NCBI GenBank assembly: GCA_037952775.1
Contig: JBANAY010000003.1
Coordinates: 2,170,001-2,234,000, forward strand
Reading direction: 5' to 3'
DNA length: 64,000 bases
From: Clonostachys chloroleuca
Lineage: Eukaryota; Ascomycota; Sordariomycetes; Hypocreales; Bionectriaceae
Shown: positions 12,613-22,398 of the stretch, one piece after another
How the letters are laid out: every line of letters begins with the position of its first letter
Numbering within the stretch: the stretch's first letter is position 1
Made by a program: the position numbers and the translations under genes
Notes under the pieces: model-generated
What the model was told of the DNA's origin: nothing
The model's database searches: none
What the model saw: the letters and a program-made list of their open reading frames with translations, nothing else

Positions 12613-15190
12613 ATGCCTCCGACGACTCCACATTCGCCGAGGGCGAAGCGGAAGCATCAAACCCCAGGTCCGGCTGAGAACTCTCGGTCTAAGCGGGCAA
12701 AATACGCCCCTGTAGCATGGTCTGAACTCTCTCTGTCTCTCTCAATCTTTCTCCCGTCAGACTGCAGGACTGACACCACTGTGGCAGCAATGAATGCAAG
12801 AAAAGCAAGCTCAAGTGCATCAAGGCTGAGTATGAGGATGCTTGCCAACGGTGTAGGCGCAATCACCTTGACTGCCTCTTTGCACGTAACCCTCTGCAAA
12901 ATAAAACGCCTGCGAGTGAACCATCTGGGGATAGTGCCATATCCAATCCTCAGCGGGCTCAGCCTTCAGAGTACGTGAATCTGTCTTATCATGTTCTTCT
13001 ACGGCTGACAGTAGAGCTTCCCGTCCAGGCACGATTTCAATGTCTTAACTAAAGTAGTCACCAACCTTCAATCTCAGATCAGCACTCTGTCAAATACTCT
13101 GCAAGATCTCGAACGCCGGCTTTCCACCTATCGGCCGCGTTCTGTTGTCCCTTATCATGGGCCAAGCCCAACCTTTACGGAAGACCAAACAGTTCAACCT
13201 CCTGAACCCAGGGAACCAAGCTTTGTTGGGCCCACAAGGTCTGCATTTAGTCTACGCATGGCAGAAGCCTCTCTCCATCGAATGGGAATCGATACGGAGG
13301 CTCGTACGCCGTCTAGCTCTCCAGCGGCTTCCCCCAAGCCTACTTTGCCGTCTGAGAAGGAGTTTGAAAAGCCCGAGCTCTGCATATCAGAAACAAATAG
13401 CCTGTTGGGCTTTGAGCTTGGGGATGTTATGAGGTTACTTGATAACTATTGCGACGAGGTCGAGTCTGTGTATCCTTTTACACAGATTAGCGAGATATCA
13501 GCCAAAGCACCTTACATCTTGGAACAAGCTAGACGAACCCAGCATCCAGCGATTCCATCACCGACGCCCTTAAATGGCCCATGGCCAGACATTGAATCCA
13601 AAGATGTACACATACTCAAGCTTGCCCTTGCAGTAGCAATCGCGTTGGAGGCCGGTGGCCAAACTTCTGTCAGCAAGAGGCTGCTCGACGAGGTCGAGCC
13701 TGTCATCTGTCGAGTGTCAGGCGAAGCCGAAATTGACTTGAAAGAACTACAGATTATGACCATGCTAGTATGTTATGATAAACTTCAATCCGGTGTTTAT
13801 GCTCAAAACCAAAATACCGTCTTAAGTTATCGTCAGATATTAACTTAATTGGCAGGGCATCTACTGGTTTCACTGCGGCGAGGAACTATTGGCGTGGAGA
13901 GCTATCGGTATTTCGACTCGTGAAACGCTTGAACTAGGCCTCCACCGTCGACCTATTCTATTCGAGCACTATCCAGACCTCAAGGAAAGAGATTTAGCTA
14001 TCCGGCTGTTCTGGTGTGTTTACATTTTGGATCGCCAATGGAGCTTCGGGACCAGCCTTTCATTCGGTCTCATCGACAAAGACATTGACAGCGAGCTCCC
14101 AGAGCCGGTGCGTCTGTCCCTGAGGAGAAAACTGGGATAATTATGAATACCTAGACTAATGGCTGACTTGTATTCACAGAGTGAGGACTTTCCGTTCCTT
14201 AGATCTATGGCAGCGTTTGCACGCCTAAGTGGCAGGGTTTGGGAAGCGTTCCCGCCATCTGGCGGCTCGTCTCAAGTCATTCCCAAAGACACAGTTTCTC
14301 TGATTGACTTCATGACCCAGAATTGGATCAACTCTATTCCCCAGGACCTGCGACTCCGTCATCCACGTCTAGGTCTTGCCCCGAGCCACCAGCCTCGGAT
14401 TCTGCATCGCTCGCGTGCCCTCCTATACCTACATGGAAATCACCTACGGAAGCTCATTTACCGCCACCACATTATCAGTGCCGCAAGCATACGGGCAGAC
14501 ATACACAGCGCCAGACTCGTTGTCGGGATAGCTCAGGACTCCATAGAGGTTCTTGTTCACTTACACCGAAATAGCGATGTCTACGCGCGGCAACAAAATG
14601 GCTTCAACTTCTTCCTGCTTAGTTCTCTCACTTCCATTCTGCTCGCGGTCTGCAATGCCCCGGATATTTTTGCACAACATTGCCGCGAAAGTTTCATTGT
14701 AGCTGTGAATCTACTCAAGGAACTATCGCGTCAACATTCTGCTAGCAGAATCCTCTGGAAGAGCATCCGTCGCTTGCTTCCAGGTGTCAAGACCGTTGGC
14801 CTACGTGCAGATGCGGAGGCTGGGAAAGATTCTACCTTGAGCACAGCAAAGCAAGCTCAACCACATGATCATTTGGAGAAGTCCTCCCAACAGCAAGAAC
14901 AGGACCAACCTGTTGACCAGATAGCTGTTGCCGTTGACGAGGGTGCTGACGGGGGGCCTACCGACAACCTTTGGCCGATCCAGTCCGACATCGCAGAGGC
15001 GGGCAACTCGCCAACCGATGCCTTCGACTTTGGCGAGGGGCTGGTGGATCTCTTTGACGCTTTTGGTCAGATGAACCCTGACGGTTCGGCAAACTCGGAC
15101 TTTCCGTCTGATATATTCAACTTGGGTGGGCAGAGCATGTCGTATGGAGAATCAGAGGAGTTTTTACGAAGACTTCATGGAGTTATATAA
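12613..15190 (+). CDS. Zn2Cys6 fungal transcription factor, 748 aa
   Basis: Nuclear DNA-binding regulator. Five exons keep phase: 12613-12719, 12788-12974, 13078-13767, 13856-14107 and 14180-15190. The first splice completes the zinc cluster: CNECKKSKLKC, then CQRCRRNHLDC, giving C-x2-C-x6-C-x8-C-x2-C-x6-C, with a basic KRKH...KRAK stretch just upstream. Exon 3 opens with a heptad-like ISTLSNTLQDLERRL coiled coil suited to dimerisation. The middle has the fungal-specific regulatory domain (Fungal_trans-type; LGLHRR, FWCVYILDRQWSFGTS, GLIDKDID). The C-terminal 130 residues are Gln- and Asp-rich with FDFGEGLVDLFDAFGQM, an acidic/aromatic pattern typical of an activation domain. It lies beside a permease and a copper amine oxidase, so it may control them; that is inference from position. 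Confidence 0.93.
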
Positions 15191-15270
15191 GGTTCATCAA
15201 TGTAACTTGTATATTGTATCATTCATTCTTAATTCCATCTAGCATCCTCTTGAGATTTCCATTCAATTCT

Positions 15271-17156
15271 TCAAGCATCATCGCATTTAGTCGTGCACTC
15301 TCCGGCTACTGGTTTGTCCGCAGGAACAGAGACGCCATAAACGACATTCTCACCCAGCATTGGCACTTGGAACTTCTTCCTTCCAACCAGCAGGTAGTAT
15401 GTGACCCCGAAGAACAGCCATCCTACCAAGACTACAATAGAATAGTTCATGTTTGCTGGCGTCACGGGCATAACGCTGGGGAAGGTGCTGAAGATGATCA
15501 CAACCGTCATCCAAATCAGGCTGATAACGTTGAGTACAGGGCCCAAGATGGGTCCAAGCTGGAACGGCCCGTAGTCGGACTTGCGCAGCTTGCGCCGGCC
15601 GAAGATCATCATGTACACGATGGGGAGGATGTAGCTGGCGTACATGCCGATGATGGCCATGGACAAGATGGCGTTGAAGGCGGTCGAGTTCCCAAGATAG
15701 ATGAAGCCCAGGACCATCTGCAGGACTGTGACCAGCACTATGGAGGCGATCGGGATGTGATGACTCTTATTCACCTGGCTGAGCAATCCGTGGAATGGGG
15801 TTGCCTTGTCTCGTGCAAAAGCCCAAAGGGTTCTGGAGGTGGAGGTGACACCGGCAACGGTTGCTGCGATGGCTGTCAGCGTGATCATGCAGGACATTAT
15901 TGACGCGCCAACATGGGACTTGGTCACGTCAAGGTAGATCTGCATAAAGGGAAAGCCTGTTGGTGTTGCCAGCAGCTCCTCGAGGGGGCCAGTGGAGAAC
16001 AGCAACATGGTTCCGTAAATAAGACCCATCAGCCCGTTGGCGGACACGCTGCCAACCATAGCAAGGGGGACATTTCGGCTAGCATTAGGCATTTCTTCGG
16101 CGAGATGGCATGCGGCATCGTATCTACGTGAGGTGTTAGCAAACAGGTAACTGGCAAGGGGGTTGGTCGAATTCTGCTTACCCAAGGAAAGGATAGACCG
16201 CGCTTAGCAAGCCGACGAGCCATGAGATACCATCACTCGACCAGCCACTTCTGTTGACGAACTCGGTAAAGACTTCCGAGACACTATTCTTTGGTGCCAT
16301 GCAGCCAAGAACAACTAGAATGGCAAAGAACCCAGCAACGTGGAGGATGCCTAGCATTGTTAGCTAAGTACTAAACAAGTCAAGATGGACATTTCTCACC
16401 AGAAATATTGTTTGCTGTGGGCAAAAGCTTGTGGCCCCAGATATTCAACACCATGGCGTAGACGAGAATAGCCCAGTAGAACAGCATTCCTTGCCACCTC
16501 TCCGGAATATACGAGTCGTCGTTAAGGATAACCAATGCCTGGATCTGAAGCCCGGCAGCAAAAGCGGCAGAACAAGTCAAGACGACCTGTCCGCCGACTG
16601 AGATCCAACCAGTCACAAAAGCTGCCCCGGAACGGGTAGATGCCGGTGACAAGGCCGCCACCCAGTGATATTGTCCTGTTTAGGCATTGAATCAGTATAT
16701 GTTTCTTTGTTCGGGGTTTTATATTCTCGATATCGTTCTTCGTACCTCCGGCGGTTGGGTAGATAGATGCAATCTCTCCAAGAGAGCAGGCAACACAGAC
16801 GGTACAGGCGGTTGAGAGGAGTCTAAAGTGTTCAGGGCATAAGTTAGCAACCACTTCGTTTCTAGATGATAGCGCACTAGGGGTTCAAGCATTGAATGGT
16901 CTGCAACTTACAAGTTGTAAAACAAACACGGAGCTCCGCCACTCACGAGAGCAGTTGCTACCACGGATGATAGAGCTTCCCATGTTCCCATCAGACAAAC
17001 ACACAATGCACACAATGCCGGCAATGAATACTGCCGCTCAAGTTCCTGGACATGTCCAAGCTGTGCAAGCCGAGCATCATCGGCATTGGCGGACATTTTG
17101 GGATCGGAGTTGACTTGGTGCAATTCCATTGTATCTTTCATCTTTGCGTTTTCCAT
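15271..17156 (-). CDS. APC-superfamily amine/choline/GABA-type permease, about 515 aa
   Basis: Plasma-membrane importer of the fungal GABA/choline/amino-acid permease group. The start at 17156 is followed by a polar N-tail, then DDARLAQLGHVQELERQYS and CALCVCLMGTWEALSSV, the usual entry to helix 1. Later exons give ACSLGEIASIYPTAGG joined to QYHWVAALSP (the consensus AGGQYHWV loop across the intron near 16678-16750), then VTGWISVGGQVVLT, WLVGLLSAVYPFLG, YDAACHLAEEM and VAGVTSTSRTLWAFARD. All are family landmarks, and about twelve hydrophobic helices are visible. Introns fall near 16910, 16750, 16400, 16350 and 16180-16125. It shares a 587 bp divergent promoter with the amine oxidase, which points to an amine substrate. 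The exact substrate cannot be read from sequence. Confidence 0.92.
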
Positions 17157-17742
17157 GGTTGTGAAGACAGATCGATGGGAACCCCAGAACTTTTTCTATC
17201 ACTTGTCCACAACAAAAATCTTCAGCTCAACTCCAGTTTCTCTTTATTAATAAATATACAATCACGATAAGATCTCTGACTATCTTGATGCTCCCCCATT
17301 ATCTCCATGGTCTCAACTCCACGACGCGGCTCTCTGCCACGCTAGATCAATACGTCCAATCATCCTCCAAAAGTTTATCAAAGACACGTCCCAATGCGGT
17401 AATCAGAGCAGCTAGCATTGAAACAGTTTGGTCTAATTGCCCCAGCACATTGGAAAGGGTTAATAGCGCAAGATAAGACTATCTCGACTGAGAGCATTCC
17501 GACATTCCGACGCCATTCCGATGAAGTCCTCGGCTAGACGCCTTCGTATGTTCCGACACCTCGTTCCGATGATCGTCATGAACCCCATTAGCTGAACTTC
17601 AAATACGCGGGGAGAAACCGTGCCAATCACGAGAACAAGAGAATCAGTACGTCACTCCAAGGTCCAACCATATAATGAGTTTTGGGCCCTTTCTCACAGG
17701 TTAATCACATAGCTACTTTATCGTTGAGGCATCACTGGACAA
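17157..17742. promoter_or_regulatory. Divergent promoter of permease and amine oxidase
   Basis: This 587 bp spacer separates the two start codons. It holds several GATA-factor core sites: CGATAAG near 17265, TTATCT near 17299, AGATAAG near 17471, CTATCT near 17480 and TTATCG near 17718. Fungal AreA/Nit2 factors bind HGATAR when preferred nitrogen is lacking, which fits genes for amine use. It also holds the five TTCCGA copies listed separately. Regulation is inferred from motifs and position only. Confidence 0.5.
17497..17569. repeat. Five TTCCGA copies in 73 bp
   Basis: Copies start at 17497, 17505, 17516, 17551 and 17564; the first three are preceded by CA (CATTCCGA). Each contains a CCG triplet, the half-site type read by Zn2Cys6 proteins. 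The cluster lies about 175 bp upstream of the amine oxidase start, next to a zinc-cluster regulator gene. Confidence 0.6.
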
Positions 17743-19998
17743 ATGGCTGCTCCCCACCCACTGTCGGCTCTCTCCATTGAGGAGACCAATCTCGCTCGGG
17801 ACGTCGTCAGGGCAGCTCACCCTGGCACGGTCCTCTTCTTCCGCCAGAACTACCTCTGGGAACCACCCAAGACCGATGTGCTCCGGTTCCTCGAGCTTGA
17901 GCACTCGCGCCAGCTTACGCCCTCGTCTCCGAGACCGGCAAGATGCGCCCAGGTGTTCTACGATGTCATTGGTGGCAAGGCCAAGGCACAGTACAACGAG
18001 GCCGTGGTCGACCTGAATCACAAGGCAGTTGTCGACCACAAGGTTATCGGAACTGAGCACCAGTCCAGTTTGACCACGTACGCTAACAACTCCCCCTGTG
18101 TCCACGTCTAATTGGTTGCTCTACTGACACTCTCTGTTCATAGCAAGGAGTTTGAAGAACTTGTAAACTGTGTTCAAGCAGATGCTCTCTTCCAACAAAA
18201 GGTCTCTGAGCTCAAGCTGCCAGAGGGATTCGAGGTCATTGTGGAGCCATGGCCTTACGGCGCCCCTGACATCGAGGATGGTGACAACCGCTACTTCCAG
18301 GCTCTCATGTTTGCTAGGGATACCCGCAGCGGGAACCCTGACTCCAACTTCTATGCCTACCCCCTGCCGCTTATCCCTGTTATGGACGCTGCAACCAAGA
18401 CGATTGTGCGCATCGAAGAGCCCGCTACAGGTGGCCGAGGGGAGAGCCTCACGGCCAAAACCCACAAGCCCGAGATTGTGGATCACTGCCTAGAGAGCGA
18501 ATACGTCCCAGAGCTGCTTCCCGGGGGTGTCAGAAAGGATCTCAAGCCCTTGACCGTTGTCCAGCCGGAGGGTCCCAGTTTCTCCATCACGGATGGCAAC
18601 CTTCTGAAATGGCAGAAGTGGAGAATGAGAGTTACATTCAACTCTCGAGAAGGTGCTGTTGTGCATGATGTCCGATATGACGGTCGCCCTGTCATGTATC
18701 GTTTGAGTATTAGTGATATGGTATGTATCCACTGCCTCTTCCCTCCAAGGCACTGCGTTGCCGCTTCTACCTTTCTTTAAGACTCGCCTTGCTGACTTTC
18801 GGGTTTCCGTAGACGGTTCCTTATGCCGACCCTCGCCCTCCATACCATCGAAAGCAGGCCTTTGACTTTGGTGACGGAGGCCTTGGTCACTGTGTCAATA
18901 ACCTGACTCTAGGCTGTGACTGCCTTGGTGTCATTAAGGTATGCATCCATCCATGTTGTTCCTCGTGCTTGGCTCAGTTCAAGTAACTAACCTTCCTTCA
19001 TCCAGTACTTTGATGGTGTTCTCATTAACTCCAATGGTGATGCCGAAGAGACCAAGAACGTCATCTGCCTACACGAACAAGACAACGGCATCAACTGGAA
19101 GCACACCAACTGGCGAACGGGCCGAGCGGTGGTCACCCGTCGCCGCGAACTGGTCATCCAGTTCATCATCACGCTTGCCAACTACGAGTACATCTTTGCT
19201 TTCAAGTTCGACCAAGCCGCCGGTATCAACATCGAGGCACGTGCTACCGGCATTGTATCCGTTGTCAATATCGATCAAGGCAAGACCGCCCCCTGGGGCA
19301 ATGTGGTCAGCCCTGGTGCCCTGGCCCAGAACCACCAGCACATCTTCTGCATCCGGGTTGATCCTTCAGTCGACGGGCACGAAAACACCGTCGTCCAGGA
19401 AGAAAGCCTTCCGCTTCGCCTTGACCAGCGCACCAACCCCAAGGGCAACCTGTACGAGGTGCGCCACACGCCAATCACCACATCGGCCGGTCTGGATGCC
19501 GCACCATTTAACAACCGTGTCTTCAAGATTCAGAATCTGAACAAGATCAACCCCATCACCCAGAGACCCGTCGGGTACAAGATCATCCCGCCTGCAACCC
19601 AGCTGCTCCTCGCAGACCCCAACAGCCGCCAAGCCCAGCGAGCCCTTTTCGCAAAGCACCACCTCTGGGTCACAAGATACAAGGACCACGAGTTCTTCGC
19701 CGGCGGTCGCTACACGCTCCAGAGCAAGCGGGAGATCGGCGGCGTCAGCGACGCCGCGGACCGCAACGACGACGTCCTCAACCAGGACATTGTGGTCTGG
19801 AGCGTCTTTGGCCTGACCCACAACCCTCGTATCGAGGATTGGCCCGTGATGCCGGTTGAGATGCTAAACCTCTCGATCACGCCCACGGACTTCTTCACCA
19901 AGAACCCGGCGCTCGACGTCCCCTCGGACAAGGATTTGGGATCTCAGCTGACTGCTGGTGCCAGCTCCGGCTCTGGTTCCAGCTGCTGTAAACTCTGA
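17743..19998 (+). CDS. Copper amine oxidase (primary-amine oxidase), about 676 aa, PTS1 CKL
   Basis: Oxidises primary amines to aldehyde, ammonia and H2O2 using copper and a self-made topaquinone (TPQ) cofactor. Four exons: 17743-18077, about 18144-18720, about 18813-18939 and about 19007-19998. The N2/N3-type domains lie in exons 1-2. The catalytic base region is AFDFGDGGLG in exon 3. The TPQ precursor Tyr lies in LANYEYIFAF (consensus N-Y-D/E). Copper ligands are the HQH pair in ALAQNHQHIFCIRVDPSVDG and the late His in FGLTHNPRIEDWPVMP, both well kept. The protein ends SSCCKL, and CKL fits the peroxisomal PTS1 pattern, in keeping with peroxisomal amine oxidases where catalase removes the H2O2. 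It is divergent from the permease and near the zinc-cluster regulator. All key residues are present, so an active enzyme is likely. Confidence 0.95.
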
Positions 19999-21872
19999 GA
20001 CCTCGAAATGACATAATAAATGGGACACCTCCGGATCGGTTTTAAAATTTTGCATATTTCTAGGCGTTTGCGGCATCATGTAGTTTTAGTTCTAGTAACA
20101 AGAAAAATATTACATATTAAACATATTTTGCAAGTCACTAGATATTTCCACGACCTGTACCGCTCATATAAGAACTATTTCATGATATTAGGTCTTTCAA
20201 ATATTTCACGGCTATTCGGGTTAACCCTAACATTTCTTTCAGGAGCCTCTTTCTTACCCCAGAAAACCATATCATACAAAAGAAAAAGTCCTGGCCACCC
20301 AAACAGCTGTAAGGAGAGATCATCCCAAAAGCTTAACAGAAGCTTCATACTGGACTGGGCCGCGAGGCTTTCCTTCACTTCAACCCTGAAATTCAAAAGC
20401 AGTCCATTAGAGTATGGAAAGGGCTGACGCCATGATCAAATTGATGAAGAAGCTCCTTCACGCAGCACGTAGTGGAAGGATTTTACTTGTTTCAAGAGCC
20501 CAGAAAGATGAAAAGGATAAAGAAGGGTAGTCCCGTTCAGATTCGAACCGAGGACCTCTCCCGTGCCCCCATAATGTACCTGTTTTCTTGGCCTACCTTT
20601 GGAGGCAAGGGATTTCTACGTATAGATGGCTTCAGTGTGAGTATATCACAGGGGAGGCAACACGGAAATGCGCTCGCCACTGCGCCACGAGGGCTCTTAT
20701 TAAATGGACCGTCCAGGGAACTTCGCGTTGGTCGAGACATGATGCCGTGGCCTACGAATCCTCGATGGCGAGTTATTTAGGTTAAAGGAAAGTACTTTTA
20801 CATCCAGGGCTAACTTGGCATGAACAACCTTCCATTTCTGGTACAGGTTCTTGCTCTGCGTCAGCAATTTTTGCCTCTCCAAGGTAGGTATGAAGCTTTC
20901 AGCTGCTTCCAGGGGGCTTGTTCCTCTCCATGTAAAGTTGCCATAGTAGCTCCAGCCACACCAAATACTGAACAGCTCTAGACTAATGAGATTCGGGACA
21001 CTTGAAACGCAACCACAACGAACTGACGTCAAGACTTTAAACAGTTGAGGTTTCCCTGTCCGGTAATTTCCCTGGTTTCGTTCAATATTTTCTACAATTT
21101 ATGCTTCGTACTAAATACTATTCTGTTATAAGGTCGATCATTAATCTTCTCGGTAAACCGGTTCAGCTTGACAGGCATTATGACATATGTTGCATTTAGT
21201 GATTTAGTGAATGTAACTGTGATAGCAATGTTCAAATCCCCCTGTCTCCCTACCAATTTCTCCGGTATTTCGTCTCAGCTGCCCTATCACATGCAGCGGA
21301 ATGAGCCGCCACTTTGTTCAAGGAATGGTCTCTTTAACAGAAGTGGCAAGAGTGGTAAGTAACTGCAGGGGAATGCGTTGCAACGTTCCACAAGTCCAAG
21401 GCAGAAGCTATTATAGGTGTGATGCCTTATATTAACATGCCGGAATTTCCCATCCCAGTCTTCGACGTAATCGACTAAATTTCTAGCTATAAGCAGGGAC
21501 TCACCGAGGCGGTGCCGGGGGCTCCGGTAATGGCAATGATTCTCGCGAGCGTTGCATTTTGCCACTGTCTCGTATTTCTTGAGCCCTACGGCCCCAAATT
21601 CACTTCGAAGATCGTCAGGTCTATGGGTGTCGCCGATCCCAGGGGTAAGTCAATTCTCCGTGTTAATTGGTTCAGTTACCCGGTTTTCCTCCAGATTAAG
21701 CTACGGGGGGTACGTTGTTATTGGGGTCAGAGCAGGGTATGCGTTGGAAGAGGTTACATCGTCTCAAAAGAAGTAGGACGCATTATCTGCTTGACAACGA
21801 ATTTCAGAACTGGATTCTTCATCGAGAGGGTTTTATATTGAGAAGGAGAGAATTCATATGGTGGCTCACGGG
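19999..21872. other. Amine oxidase 3' flank and intergenic DNA upstream of hydrophobin
   Basis: AT-rich from about 20030 to 20330. A tRNA-like element lies at about 20529-20697 (separate entry). No protein-coding gene is convincing; the short open frames on both strands lack family features. Confidence 0.4.
20529..20697 (-). other. tRNA-like sequence split by an insertion (possible tRNA relic or SINE head)
   Basis: On the minus strand the 5' part reads like a tRNA start with a good D-arm (box A-like TGGCGCAGTGG, stem GCGC/GCGC). About 95 bases later comes a T-arm with box B-like GGTTCGAATC and an acceptor-like end. The two acceptor halves pair poorly (at least two mismatches), the T-stem has a mismatch, and no clear anticodon loop forms. 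It is therefore not a normal tRNA gene. It could be a decayed tRNA, a chimera, or a tRNA-derived short repeat. Confidence 0.3.
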
Positions 21873-21880
21873 TATAAATA
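21873..21880 (+). promoter_or_regulatory. TATA box of the hydrophobin gene
   Basis: TATAAATA lies about 109 bp upstream of the hydrophobin ATG, followed by a CT/CA-rich leader (TCAACTCATCACTTTCGC) typical of strongly expressed fungal genes. Confidence 0.55.
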
Positions 21881-21981
21881 CCTGTGTCCTCGTGCAAATA
21901 TCTAGTGTTCAATCAACTCATCACTTTCGCTTCATCTCATCTCAGTTCAAGAATAAAAATCAACCTCACCCGATCTACAAA

Positions 21982-22398
21982 ATGAGAATCGATATTCTAG
22001 CTACCGCTGCTCTCCTCGTCCAGCTTTCAAGTGCAAGTCCTGCCCCGGCAAAGCGTCAGACATACATTGCATGTTCTGGGCTCTATGGCACCGCCCAATG
22101 CTGTGCAACCGACGTCTTGGGTCTCGTAAACTTGGATTGCGGCAACCGTGAGTTCTGTCGGTGAACCCCAGTACAGGTTCTTTGTTCTAACTTAGATATC
22201 TCAGCACCTTCGCTTCCGACGAGCCCAGAGGAGTTCAGCTCGGTCTGCTCTGCGATTGGTCAGCGAGCGCGATGCTGTGTGCTCCCGATTGTAAGTGTCC
22301 TGAGATTGCTTATAACGAGATTATCCAATCAGATGTTAACCCAATGCCAGCTTGAGCAAGGCGTCTTGTGCAACACCCCTACTGGTGTTGATGATTAG
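21982..22398 (+). CDS. Class II hydrophobin, 99 aa
   Basis: Small secreted amphipathic protein that coats aerial hyphae and spores and assembles at air-water surfaces. Three exons: 21982-22147, 22205-22290 and 22351-22398, in phase. A signal peptide (MRIDILATAALLVQLSSAS) is followed by a KR site, probably Kex2-cleaved, before QTYIACSG. The mature part has eight Cys in the class II order: C-x8-CC-x11-C-x16-C-x8-CC-x10-C. The x11, x16 and x10 spacings are diagnostic for class II rather than class I. Intron positions also fit the family. A TATA box lies about 109 bp upstream. It stands alone, with no neighbouring gene that suggests a shared role. Confidence 0.96.

Noticed and set aside
12613..22398. 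Secondary-metabolite gene cluster centred on the Zn2Cys6 factor
   Set aside because: No polyketide synthase, NRPS, terpene cyclase or P450 is present; the neighbours fit amine use better.
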